This document shows positions 43,239 through 51,444 of a stretch of DNA of 64,000 nucleotides, in pieces. The stretch's first letter is position 1; every line of letters starts with the position of its first letter. The translations under genes were made by a program, and so were the position numbers. This DNA comes from JACKNG01 sp040220855. Lineage in GTDB: Bacteria > Pseudomonadota > Gammaproteobacteria > Ga0077536. The notes below the pieces were generated by a model that ran no database searches, had not been told where the DNA came from, and was given only the letters and a program-made list of their open reading frames with translations. The stretch lies in the NCBI GenBank assembly GCA_040220855.1, contig JAVJVZ010000030.1:26156-90155 (forward strand), written 5' to 3'.

Positions 43239-45002
43239 TCAGATCCCATGGGCCTGCAACCAGTTCTCGAGCAGACCGAGCTGCCACAGCTTGGAGCCGC
43301 CGAGGCGCGTGATGTGCTCGTCCGGGGCATCGAGCAGGCGTTCGACGTAGCCGCGCCGGAACAGGCCGCGCTGGCCGGCGCGATCGCCGAGCAGGCCGTC
43401 GCGCACGTAGTCGAGCACCTCGCCGCGCAGGTATTTCAGCGCAGGCACCGGGAAATAGCCCTTGGGGCGGTCGATCACCTCGGACGGAATGACCGCCCGC
43501 GCGGCCTCCTTCAACAGGTACTTGCCTTCGCCACGCACCTTGAGCGCGGGGGGCATGGTGGCCGCGTACTCCACCAGCTCGTGGTCGAGGAAGGGCACGC
43601 GTGCCTCCAGGCCCCAGGCCATGGTCATGTTGTCGACCCGCTTGACCGGGTCATCGACCAGCATCACGGTGGTGTCGAGACGCAAGGCCTTGTCGACCGG
43701 GTCGTCGGCGCCGGGGCGGCGGAACTGCTGCTCGACGAAGGCCGCCGCGTGGTCCTCGCCGACCAGTTCGCTCGCTACCACCTCGGCATACTCGGCGAAG
43801 TCGCGGTCGAAGAAATGCGCACGATAGGTCGCGAACGGGTCGCTGCTGCCCTGCATCGGTGGATACCAGTGGTAGCCGCCGAACACTTCGTCGGCGCCCT
43901 GGCCGCTCTGCACCGCCTTGCAGGTGCGCGCGACCTCGCGCGAAAGCAGGTAGAAGCCGATGCAGTCGTGGCTGACCATCGGTTCGGCCATCGCGCCGAT
44001 GGCGGCCGGCAGCTCGGCGAGCAGCTCGCGCGACGAGACGCGAATCTTGTGGTGCTCGGTTGCGAAGGCGTCGGCCACGATGTCGGAGTACTTGAACTCG
44101 TCGCCGATTTCCTCGCCGACCGCCTCGAAGCCCACCGAGTAGGTGCGGAAGCGGCTCACGCCGGCCTCGGCAATGAGTCCGACCAGCAGGCTCGAGTCGA
44201 CGCCGCCCGAGAGCAGCACGCCGACGTCGACCGCGGCGACCAGGCGCCGGCGCACCGCGGCGCGCAGCTGCTCGAGCAGCCCTTCGCGCCAGGCGTCCTC
44301 GCTCTGCGACGCGTCGTGGTGGAACTCGAGGGACCAGTAGCGTTCCTGCTCGATACGACCGTCCTCGGCGATCGTCATCAGGTGCCCTGGCGCGAGCTTG
44401 CGGACGCCGTTGAGGATGGTGCGCGGCGCCGGTACCACGGCGTGGAAGCTGAGGTAATGGTTGAGCGCGATGGGATCGATGCTGGTATCGACGGCGCCCG
44501 CGGCGAGCAGCGCCGGCAGCGTCGAGGCGAAGGTGAAGCGGCTCTTCTCGGCGACGTAGTAGAGCGGCTTGATGCCGAGGCGGTCGCGTGCGAGGACGGT
44601 GCGGCCGGTGTCGCGGTCCCACAGCGCGAAGGCGAACATGCCCTTGAACCGTTGCAGGCAGTCCTTGCCCCAGGCGTGCCAGGCCTTCATCACCACCTCG
44701 GTGTCGCCCTCGGAGTGGAAGGTATAGCCGAGCGCGGCGAGCTCGGCGCGCAGCTCGGGGTGGTTGTAGATGGCGCCGTTGAAGACCAGCGCGAGGCCGA
44801 GCGCAGGATCGACCATCGGTTGCTGCGAGTGCGCGGAGAGGTCCATCACCATCAGCCGCCGGTGCCCGAAGGCGACGCGGTCGACGGCATAGGTGCCGCC
44901 ATCGTCGGGGCCGCGCGCGGCAATCGACTGCTTCATGCGTTCGATGCGGGCGACGTCGACCGTCTGCCCGTCATGCCTGATCTCACCGCAAATTCCGCAC
45001 AT
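43239..45002 (-). CDS. N-acetylglutaminylglutamine amidotransferase (asparagine-synthase type)
   Basis: A 587-aa class II glutamine amidotransferase that amidates the NAGG dipeptide. The N-terminal Cys nucleophile is in MCGICGEIR, followed by the GATase II domain (IAARGPDDGG; FNGAIYNHPELR; GMFAFALWD). The C-terminal asparagine-synthase domain has the PP-loop LLSGGVDSSLLVGL and QSGQGADEVFGGYHWYPP. It opens a four-gene minus-strand operon with the synthetase and two M42 peptidases, the standard NAGGN locus. It is distinguished from ordinary AsnB mainly by this context. Confidence 0.93.
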   Translation of the reverse strand: MCGICGEIRHDGQTVDVARIERMKQSIAARGPDDGGTYAVDRVAFGHRRLMVMDLSAHSQQPMVDPALGLALVFNGAIYNHPELRAELAALGYTFHSEGDTEVVMKAWHAWGKDCLQRFKGMFAFALWDRDTGRTVLARDRLGIKPLYYVAEKSRFTFASTLPALLAAGAVDTSIDPIALNHYLSFHAVVPAPRTILNGVRKLAPGHLMTIAEDGRIEQERYWSLEFHHDASQSEDAWREGLLEQLRAAVRRRLVAAVDVGVLLSGGVDSSLLVGLIAEAGVSRFRTYSVGFEAVGEEIGDEFKYSDIVADAFATEHHKIRVSSRELLAELPAAIGAMAEPMVSHDCIGFYLLSREVARTCKAVQSGQGADEVFGGYHWYPPMQGSSDPFATYRAHFFDRDFAEYAEVVASELVGEDHAAAFVEQQFRRPGADDPVDKALRLDTTVMLVDDPVKRVDNMTMAWGLEARVPFLDHELVEYAATMPPALKVRGEGKYLLKEAARAVIPSEVIDRPKGYFPVPALKYLRGEVLDYVRDGLLGDRAGQRGLFRRGYVERLLDAPDEHITRLGGSKLWQLGLLENWLQAHGI

Positions 45003-45344
45003 GGATTGTCCTCTCGGGGCTTTGTCGGGACCGGCTCAACGGCTCCGCGGGAACTGCCTGGCCGGTCGGCAGCGGCAGTCTCGCGCTGCCGGCGCGCGCA
45101 CGCTGCATTGCAGCATGCTATGTGGATGCGCGCGAGCGACCAGAAAAACAATAATTGAAACAATGGGTTAATGTTATGCAATCGACGCGTTCGTTGCAAA
45201 CGCGCGGGGCGACGCGGCGCATGGAGCCACGGCACGAGGCCGGGTGCGCCGGGCCGCGCGCGAACTGTGCGCTCGGCCCGGGGCGTTGCGGCACGCGGGC
45301 ATATGCTCGCGGCCGGGGTCATGGAACCCGGTGTGGCGCGGCGT
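45003..45344 (-). promoter_or_regulatory. Upstream region of NAGGN operon with AT-rich promoter segment
   Basis: No gene is supported in this 342-bp gap. The stretch 45141-45186 is strikingly AT-rich compared with its surroundings. On the minus strand it includes TTGCATAACATTAACC and TTTCAATTATTG, plausible -35/-10 material for the osmolyte operon starting at 45002. That would leave a leader of roughly 120-140 nt. The exact promoter cannot be fixed by eye. Confidence 0.4.
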
Positions 45345-46049
45345 TCAACCGCGCAGGCGACGGCGCGCGAGCAGGGGCGCGGCGGCGACGGCGAGCAGCG
45401 CGAGCGGTGCCGGCAGCGGCACCGGCGACGGGGCGATCTCACCGGCGCCGATGGGCAGCAGGGCCTTGTAGCCGGCGGTGCCGTCGACCTCGCCCTCGGT
45501 ACCGGCACCCACGCCGCCCGGCACGCTCATGCCGTGGATGACGAACTCGCGCAGGTTCAACGGCAGCAGGTCGGCGATGTCGTAGTTCTCGCCGCTGACC
45601 GGGCTCATCAGCGTGTCGCTGTCGTTGAGGTCGAAGATGTCGACGTACTCGATCACGCCATTGTCGGTCGACTGCGGCAGGAACGGCAGCAGGATGTCAC
45701 CGTACTGAGGCAGCCCCTCCAGGACTTCGACGTAACCGTCGCCATCGGCATCGTCCGAAGGCGTAGGCACCACCGATTGCATCGGGTTGCCGCTGCCATC
45801 GAAGCGTCCATGGATGTGCATGCCGTGATCGACGCCGGTCTCCACTCCGCTGATGGCGAAGTCGACGGCCAGCGTGTTGGCGTCGGTGTCCAGCGTCAGG
45901 ATGCCGGTACCGTTCATGCCGGAGTCGTTGAGTTCGACGATGTTGACCGTATAGGTCGACAGGTGCGCCGCGACGACGGGTGTTGCCGCGAGGGAGCTGG
46001 CTCCCAATGTGAGTAGTGCACAGGCGGCGCGCGTTGGTTTGATGGCCAA
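45345..46049 (-). CDS. Secreted CHRD-like protein with VPLPA-CTERM sorting tail
   Basis: A 234-aa exported protein. I place the start at TTG 46049, because AAGGAGA lies 6 nt upstream and the frame then begins with a signal peptide (CALLTLGASSLAATPVVAA). The mature part has GVDHGMHIHGRFDGSGNP, recalling the His-x-His of CHRD domains, and several Asp-rich turns (PSDDADGDGYVEV). It ends PVPLPAPLALLAVAAAPLLARRR: a PxP-type signal, hydrophobic helix and basic tail, i.e. a VPLPA-CTERM/PEP-CTERM variant recognised by exosortase-like sorting. No exosortase is in the window. Function is unknown, probably surface-associated. Confidence 0.75.
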   Translation of the reverse strand: MAIKPTRAACALLTLGASSLAATPVVAAHLSTYTVNIVELNDSGMNGTGILTLDTDANTLAVDFAISGVETGVDHGMHIHGRFDGSGNPMQSVVPTPSDDADGDGYVEVLEGLPQYGDILLPFLPQSTDNGVIEYVDIFDLNDSDTLMSPVSGENYDIADLLPLNLREFVIHGMSVPGGVGAGTEGEVDGTAGYKALLPIGAGEIAPSPVPLPAPLALLAVAAAPLLARRRLRG

Positions 46050-46542
46050 TTTCTGTCTCCTTGTGTTTCCCTGGTTGAGGTGTGCCCGGGCTCTCCGGCC
46101 GCGTGCATCCGTGCCCGCAAGCAGGGACACATGCACGGGGAGTGCTCTGGCACGGCCGGGGGCGCAAGAAGCGATCCATGCACGCGGTTGTGATGCACGC
46201 ACGCTCTCGAGGTGAACCTGACCCGCGCCGCGCGTACGAGGTCGCGACAGCGTGGATTTGTCGTGACGAACGCGCTGGTGGCACAGGAGGTGCCGTTGCA
46301 CGAATTACATCAGCCGTTGCGGATGCTGCACCGGCACGCCGGCGCCGCGCGCGACGGCGCGGCGCACAGGGCGCTGCGCGCCGTGCGCGAGCGCCGCCCT
46401 CGCGAGGCGTGCTGCGAGCGCTCGGCACGCTCGGCAGGCACCGGTCAGGCAAGCGGGTGCAGGCGGCCCCCACGACGCGAAGCGCCCCGGGACGCCGCTC
46501 GGGGCGCGATGATGCAGGTTGCGGGTGGGGCCGGCCGCGACC
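46050..46542. other. Gene-free 493-bp gap with one strong hairpin
   Basis: I see no convincing coding frame in either strand. A stem GCGCCCCG (46482-46489) pairs with CGGGGCGC (46500-46507), about 35 bp past the stop of the SLOG-fusion gene. It has no T-run, so it may be a weak terminator or transcript-stabilising hairpin. The rest should contain the promoter of the VPLPA-CTERM gene. Confidence 0.4.
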
Positions 46543-47352
46543 TCAGTCGTCGCCGGCGCTGTCGACCTGGTCGATGGGGAGCCCATTGCGCGTCGCCGCG
46601 CCCATCATCCGCACCTGGTGTGATTGCGCGGTCTGGTCGAAATCGATGATGCAGAGCATGCGCGTGGCGTACACGATCGCTTTGTGCTCCGCGACCGTCG
46701 CGGCGTGACGGCCGTAGACCGCGGCATCGGCAGCGATGATGCGGTGGGTGAGCCCGAGCGCGCGCGCCGCCGCGTCGTTGGCGACCAGCGTGCGGGCGTG
46801 ACCGACGCTGACCAGTTCGACGGCGCTGGCACCCCACAGGGGCGCATTGAGTGCGAGAAACTGCTCGAGGCGCCGTTGCCAGGTGCTGTCGCCGAGATGC
46901 GCACCCGGGTCGAACACCAGCAGCCGTACCGGCTGACGCACGTCGAGCACCGCCGACCACAGCCCGGGCAGCAGGCAGTTCGCCGGTGCACCGACGAACA
47001 GGCCGGCCAGCACCTTGTCGCCGTGGCCGTCCGGGCCGCAGCCGAAGCGGCTGACATGGAAGCTCGCGTCGCTGCGCTCGCGGGCGTAGTCGCAGAATGT
47101 GCGCACGTAGTTGCGCAGCGCCGGAAGTTCGAGACGCTGGCGGGTGCTGCCCGCCCACGGGATTGCATAAGCGTGGCCGGAGGGGCCGCTGGGATGACGA
47201 CTGGCGGCCCCGTAGACCTGCACCGCGAGCGTCGCCGCCTCGCCCTGCTGGTTGCCGCCGAGATCCGTGCCGTACACGTAAACCGGTTCGCGTGCGAGTG
47301 CGTTGCCGGTCAATTCCTCGGCTGTTGCTGCCACCTGTGCTGCCCTCCGCAT
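46543..47352 (-). CDS. Two-domain protein: A1S_2505-like N-terminus plus SLOG/DUF2493-like C-terminus
   Basis: A 269-aa soluble protein. Residues ~20-130 match the pattern of A1S_2505-type phage-associated proteins: VYVYGTDLGGNQQGEAA, QVYGAASRHPSGPSGHAYAIP and HVSRFGCGPDGHGD. Residues ~145-265 resemble a YspA-type SLOG (DUF2493) Rossmann-like domain: LLVFDPGAHLGD, VELVSVGHARTLVAND, RALGLTHRIIAAD, and a C-terminal AIVYATRMLCIIDFDQ then GAATRNGLPID. SLOG domains bind nucleotide-derived ligands. The start at ATG 47352 is preferred; GTG 47382 would add 10 residues. It lies between a peroxiredoxin and a secreted protein, so context does not reveal its role. Confidence 0.6.
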   Translation of the reverse strand: MRRAAQVAATAEELTGNALAREPVYVYGTDLGGNQQGEAATLAVQVYGAASRHPSGPSGHAYAIPWAGSTRQRLELPALRNYVRTFCDYARERSDASFHVSRFGCGPDGHGDKVLAGLFVGAPANCLLPGLWSAVLDVRQPVRLLVFDPGAHLGDSTWQRRLEQFLALNAPLWGASAVELVSVGHARTLVANDAAARALGLTHRIIAADAAVYGRHAATVAEHKAIVYATRMLCIIDFDQTAQSHQVRMMGAATRNGLPIDQVDSAGDD

Positions 47353-47455
47353 GTCAAGCGAGCCCCGCACCACGCGGGACACTCACGCGATAGCGGCCAT
47401 CGCCGGCGATTCCTTACCCGGCGCCGGCGTCAGGCCGGCGCCGGGGGGCTCCGCT

Positions 47456-47908
47456 TCAGTCACTCGCGGCGAGCGCGGCGAGCACCTCGTCGGCGTGGCT
47501 GGCAGGGGTCACTTCGGCCCAGCACGCCGCGACCTGGCCGTCAGGGTCGATGAGCACCGATACGCGGCTCGCCCGCGTAGCACCCTCGGCGAGTGCGCCG
47601 TACGCGCGCGACATGCTGCCGTCGACGTCGCTGAGGAGGTCGTAGGGGAAGTCGAATTTCTCGCGGAAGCCGAGATTGGCGGCCGGGGCGTCGGTACTCA
47701 CCCCGAGCACGACCACCTTGCGCTGCACGAAGTCTTGGATTCGATCACGGAACCCTTTGCCTTCGATGGTTCAGCCGGGGGTGTCGGCCTTGGGGTACCA
47801 CCACAAGAGCACGTGACGGCCGCGCAGGTCGTCCAGCGTCAGCGTCTCACCGTGCTGGTTGGGTAAGGAGAAGGGCGGGGCGGCGGTGCCGCGTTGAGGC
47901 AATGACAT
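47456..47908 (-). CDS. Peroxiredoxin (BCP/AhpC-TSA family), probable selenoprotein with in-frame UGA
   Basis: Thiol (selenol) peroxidase of 150 residues. The frame opens at ATG 47908 (GGGAGG upstream) and reads MSLPQRGTAAPPFSLPNQ, then LLWWYPKADTPG, followed by TGA at 47773-47771. The same frame continues without interruption TIEGKGFRDRIQDF, VVVLGVSTDAPAANLGFR and RVSVLIDPDGQ to a stop at 47456. The TGA occupies position 46, exactly where BCP peroxiredoxins have the peroxidatic Cys (TPGCT), so it is read as selenocysteine rather than as a nonsense mutation. A hairpin with SECIS features follows. The usual BCP resolving Cys five residues later is absent. sel genes are not in the window, and ordinary annotation would split this gene in two. 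Confidence 0.85.
47737..47755 (-). promoter_or_regulatory. Candidate bacterial SECIS hairpin
   Basis: On the transcript, GGGUUC (47755-47750) pairs with GAAUCC (47742-47737) in six pairs including one G-U, closing the loop CGUGAUC. The stem begins 15 nt after the UGA codon at 47773-47771 and the loop 21 nt after it, inside the distance range of known bacterial SECIS elements, with a G at loop position 2. It lies inside the coding sequence, as expected. Not tested by folding. Confidence 0.6.
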
Positions 47909-47982
47909 GGTGTTCCTCCCGATGTCGCTGGTGGGCATCGGGAGCACTATAGCGGCGGCGGCGGGGGTGCCGCCAACGCGCA

Positions 47983-49725
47983 TTACTTGACGAAGCGCTT
48001 GGCGAGCGAGCGGAAGGTCTGCTTGATACGCGCCGCGAAGCGCGGGGTAGGCTCGCTGGCGGGTGCCGCGGGCGCCTCGGCCGGCGGCTCGCGACGCGCC
48101 TTGCGTTCCTCGCGCGGGCGACCCGCTGCGCTGTCTCCGGCACCGTCACGCGTGGTGCTCGGAGTATGTTGCTGCTCTGCTGCATCGCTGCCAGTGGTGC
48201 GCTTGCGCCCGCGGCCACCGCGGCGGCGGCGCTTGCGCGGTGCCTGCTCGCCTGCTTCGGGCGATGCCCCCGGCGCCGGCCCGCCGCCGGTATCGTTGCT
48301 TGCCTGTGCGCCCGTGTCAGCGGCCGCTGGCCGGTCGTCACGCCGCGGTTCGCGGCGCCCGTCGCGGCCGCCATCACGCGTGTCGTCACGGCGCGAGCGG
48401 CCACGTCCACCACCGCCCTCGTCACGCCGGCCACGACCGCTGCGGCCGCCGCCGTCACGTTCGCGACGTTTGCGCCGGGTCTCGGCGGCGTCTGCGATGG
48501 CATCCTCGACGACGCTGTCGCCGCCTTCGCCGGCGCGTCGCCGTGGCGGCAGGGCCGCGAGCAGCCCCTCGGACATCGCTTCGACCGGGATTTTCTGCTC
48601 GATGTACGCCTCGATGTCGGGCAGGCTCATGGCGTACTCGTCGCAGGCGAAACTGATGGCGTCGCCTTCCGCGCCGAGGCGCGCGGTCCGCCCGATGCGG
48701 TGCACGTAGTCCTCGGCGTCGAACGGCAGGTCGAAGTTGTACACGTGGCTCACCGCCGGGATGTGCAGTCCGCGCGCGGCGACATCGGTGGCGACGAGCA
48801 GCTCGAGCTCGCCGCGCTGGAAACGCCCGAGCAGCGACTCGCGCTTGCGTTGCGGCACGTCACCGGACAGCACGCCGACCTTGTAGCCGGCGCGTTCGAG
48901 CGTCAGTGCGACGCGCTCGCAGGCGGCCTTGGTGTTGACGAACACCATCGAGCGGCTGGCATCGGTACGCCCGAGAATGCCAAGCAGCAGCGGCAGCTTT
49001 TCTTCGCGTGCGGGGTAGTAGACGCACTGGCGCACGTTGCTCGCGGTGATCGTGTCGCTCTCGACGACGATCTTCTCCGGATCGTTCATGTGCTCGTAGG
49101 CAAGCTCGAGCACGCGGTGGCTGAGGGTTGCCGAGAACAGCAGGTTCTGGCGTTCGCTCGCGCCCGGCATGCGCCGCAGCAGGTAGCGGATGTCCTTGAT
49201 GAAGCCGAGCTCGAACATGCGGTCGGCCTCGTCCATGATCATCATCTCGATGGCACGGAAGCTCACCGTGCCCTGCTTGAGGAAATCGATCAGGCGGCCG
49301 GGCGTGGCGATGATGTAGTCGACCCCGGCCTCGAGCTGTGCGCGCTGCTTGTCGTAATCGACGCCGCCGTAGATGAGCGCACCCTTGAGCTCCGTGTAGG
49401 GGCCAATCTGGCGCGCATCCTTCTCGATCTGCACCGCGAGCTCGCGCGTCGGCGCGATGATCACGGCACGCGGATCCTCGGCACGCCGCTCGGCCATGGC
49501 CGGCTGCGTGAGCAGGCGGTTGAACATGGCGACGAGAAAGGCGGCGGTCTTGCCGGTACCGGTCTGGGCCTGGCCGGCAACGTCCCTGCCTTCCAGCGTG
49601 AGGGGCAGGGTGAGTGACTGGATCGGGGTGCAGCGGATGAAACCCGCTTCTTCAACCCCCTTGAGGAGCAGGGGATGCAGTGCGAAATTTTCGAAGCAGA
49701 CGTCGGTGAGAACTTGGTCGGACAC
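47983..49725 (-). CDS. DEAD-box ATP-dependent RNA helicase, RhlB-like
   Basis: A 580-aa RNA helicase. Core motifs in order: FIRCTPIQSLTLP (Q motif), AQTGTGKTAAF (I), APTRELA (Ia), ATPGRLIDF (Ib), DEADRMFELGF (II), FSATLS (III), VATDVAARGLHIP (V) and HRIGRTARLG (VI). The last ~170 residues are a basic, Gly/Arg/Asp-rich low-complexity tail (RRKRRERDGGGRSGRGRRD start) that likely binds RNA. The start is GTG 49725 with GGAG upstream. Domain spacing and MSDQVLTDVCFENFALHP start resemble RhlB of gammaproteobacteria, an RNA degradosome component, but RhlE-type cannot be excluded. It is followed 74 bp later by the peroxiredoxin. Confidence 0.9.
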   Translation of the reverse strand: MSDQVLTDVCFENFALHPLLLKGVEEAGFIRCTPIQSLTLPLTLEGRDVAGQAQTGTGKTAAFLVAMFNRLLTQPAMAERRAEDPRAVIIAPTRELAVQIEKDARQIGPYTELKGALIYGGVDYDKQRAQLEAGVDYIIATPGRLIDFLKQGTVSFRAIEMMIMDEADRMFELGFIKDIRYLLRRMPGASERQNLLFSATLSHRVLELAYEHMNDPEKIVVESDTITASNVRQCVYYPAREEKLPLLLGILGRTDASRSMVFVNTKAACERVALTLERAGYKVGVLSGDVPQRKRESLLGRFQRGELELLVATDVAARGLHIPAVSHVYNFDLPFDAEDYVHRIGRTARLGAEGDAISFACDEYAMSLPDIEAYIEQKIPVEAMSEGLLAALPPRRRAGEGGDSVVEDAIADAAETRRKRRERDGGGRSGRGRRDEGGGGRGRSRRDDTRDGGRDGRREPRRDDRPAAADTGAQASNDTGGGPAPGASPEAGEQAPRKRRRRGGRGRKRTTGSDAAEQQHTPSTTRDGAGDSAAGRPREERKARREPPAEAPAAPASEPTPRFAARIKQTFRSLAKRFVK

Positions 49726-49857
49726 TTGATCTCCGGGGAGGAAGGCATGGCTGGATGCCGCGGCCAGGCGGCCGCGGTGAGCGGATTTTAATCGAGTCGC
49801 CGCCCGTTACGGCAAATTTTTTGCTGCAGGGGCCATGCGCGGCCGGCGCAGCTCACC

Positions 49858-50439
49858 TCAGAGGCCCTGGAGATCGGCCTGGCGGGCCATTTCCCAGGAC
49901 CAGCGTACCTCCTCCTCCTTGAAGAACTGGGCCTCGCGCCAGGTGCGCGGCAGGTCTGCCACGAGGCGCTCGTATCGTGCGCCCGCGGCATCGATGATGC
50001 CGGCGACGACGCTGCGCGAGGCGCGCGGCATGTCGAGGTAATTGACCGACATGATGTACTGGTGCTCCAGCAGCGCCGTGGCCAGCGTGCGTGCACGGGT
50101 CCCATCGCCGTCGACCAGCGCCACGGCGCGCTCGAGGTAGTCGAGGTAGGCGCTGACGGCGAGTGCCGCCGCGGTGCCGTCGCCGGCGCGCACCAGGGCA
50201 TCGGTCTCGGCGAGCTTCTCGCGCTGGAAATCCAGCAGCAGGGCGAAACGGCCGGGCTCGTCGGCGATGGCGAGGCGCAGCGTCTCGACGGCACGGTCGA
50301 GCGGATAATCGATGTCGGCCGGTGTGCGGCCCGCGGGTGGCAGCCACTCGATGTCGGCGAAGGCATTCATGAGGCCATGACCGGCGTGCGCGGTACCGGT
50401 CACCAGCAGCACCACGAGGAGTGCCGTGCGCGTCGCCAT
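49858..50439 (-). CDS. Exported DUF5667-like helical protein
   Basis: A 193-aa protein with a signal peptide (ALLVVLLVTGTAHAGH). The mature part starts near IEWLPPAGRTPADIDYPLDRAVETL and is largely helical: RFALLLDFQREKLAETDALVRAGD then AALAVSAYLDYLERAVAL. That layout (proline-anchored start, helices with RLxE and AxxxYxxxL) recalls DUF5667. The ATG shares one base with the upstream lipoprotein's stop (TGATG), so they are coupled. Function unknown; context suggests envelope or metal handling. Confidence 0.6.
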   Translation of the reverse strand: MATRTALLVVLLVTGTAHAGHGLMNAFADIEWLPPAGRTPADIDYPLDRAVETLRLAIADEPGRFALLLDFQREKLAETDALVRAGDGTAAALAVSAYLDYLERAVALVDGDGTRARTLATALLEHQYIMSVNYLDMPRASRSVVAGIIDAAGARYERLVADLPRTWREAQFFKEEEVRWSWEMARQADLQGL

Positions 50440-51425
50440 CAGTGGTGGGATTCCGGCGTGACCATCGACTCGATGTGCGTGTCGGCGTCCGCGCCCGGCG
50501 CGATCACTTCGAGCTGGAAATCGAACACGCGCGCGACGCCGGCGGGTGCACAGTGGAAGAACACGGCGTAGATGCCGGGCGCGGGGAAGACGTGCCGTAC
50601 CGGTACCCGCGGACCGGGAAAGACCAGCTCGGCCGGCATGTCGATCATCTCGATCATGAGTTCGCGCATGCGCGCGTCGCGCGTCGCTGCATCGACCCCG
50701 CGATCGTGCATCTGCGCCATCATCGCGGCCATGTGCGGGGTGTAGGTGTGGGCATGTCCGAAGTGCCTGCCATCCAGACGCCACGTGGCGACGTGTACCT
50801 CCGAGCCGAGCAGCAGTTCGAGGTCGGTGAGGGGATGGCCGTCGCGTGCGAGTTCGAGCACGAGTTCCGTTTCGAAGCCCGCCACGGGTCGTGCCGGCGA
50901 ACTCAGCAGGCCGGCTTCGATGTCGCCGAAGTGCTTGTGCCGGGCCAGATCGACCCGCGGCGCGGGCGCCGGGGGAGCGTCGCCGACGGCCAGGTCGAAG
51001 TGCTTGGTCCACGCGCGGTCACGGTGGGTGAACTCGCTGACAACGCGGTAGTGGCCCGCACGCGGGAAGGTATGGGGGAAACTGAACGTGGCGGCGGCGA
51101 GGTCGGCCGCCGTCAGCGCGACGTGATCCTCGTGGTGCACATGCGCGAAGCTCGTGAAATCGAGGGCGACGATGAAGTTGTGTACGACGCGTTCGTGTAC
51201 CACCTGCAGCCCCGTGACCGGCCGCCCGTCGGCGGCATGGCGCAGGCGCATGGTGAGCACGGCGGGCGATCCCGGCGCGGGCGGGTCGGGCGCTGTCGTC
51301 AGCGTCATGCGGTAGGGGCCACCGGGACGCCCTTCGTGGGGTGGCGCCGCCTGCTCGCCGCAACCGGCCAGCGCGAGCGCCAGCACCGTCGCGGCGGCGG
51401 TGGGCGGGATCAGCCGGCGGGACAC
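50439..51425 (-). CDS. His/Met-rich outer-membrane or periplasmic lipoprotein
   Basis: A 328-aa lipoprotein with signal ATVLALALAGC (lipobox LAGC). Two beta-rich halves look cupredoxin/FixH-YtkA-like: HNFIVALDFTSFAHVHHEDH with TFPRAGHYRVVSEF, and later VHVATWRLDGRHFGHAHTY, PHMAAMMAQMH and HVFPAPGIYAVFFHC. The clusters of His and Met suggest binding of copper or another soft metal, but no known family is certain. GTG 51425 gives a normal 21-residue signal; GTG 51434 is an alternative. It lies 19 bp after the DUF1329 stop and is coupled to the DUF5667-like gene downstream. Confidence 0.65.
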   Translation of the reverse strand: MSRRLIPPTAAATVLALALAGCGEQAAPPHEGRPGGPYRMTLTTAPDPPAPGSPAVLTMRLRHAADGRPVTGLQVVHERVVHNFIVALDFTSFAHVHHEDHVALTAADLAAATFSFPHTFPRAGHYRVVSEFTHRDRAWTKHFDLAVGDAPPAPAPRVDLARHKHFGDIEAGLLSSPARPVAGFETELVLELARDGHPLTDLELLLGSEVHVATWRLDGRHFGHAHTYTPHMAAMMAQMHDRGVDAATRDARMRELMIEMIDMPAELVFPGPRVPVRHVFPAPGIYAVFFHCAPAGVARVFDFQLEVIAPGADADTHIESMVTPESHH

Positions 51426-51444
51426 GGCGGCCACGTGACCTTTC

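Noticed and set aside
41494..43287. Longer start for the NAGGN synthetase at 43287
   Set aside because: It would overlap the amidotransferase by 49 bp, while ATG 43203 has GAGGAG at good spacing and starts the conserved sequence.
47456..47908. Peroxiredoxin as a pseudogene with a nonsense mutation
   Set aside because: The stop is TGA, sits exactly at the peroxidatic Cys, the downstream frame is fully conserved and a SECIS-like hairpin follows; selenocysteine explains all of this better.
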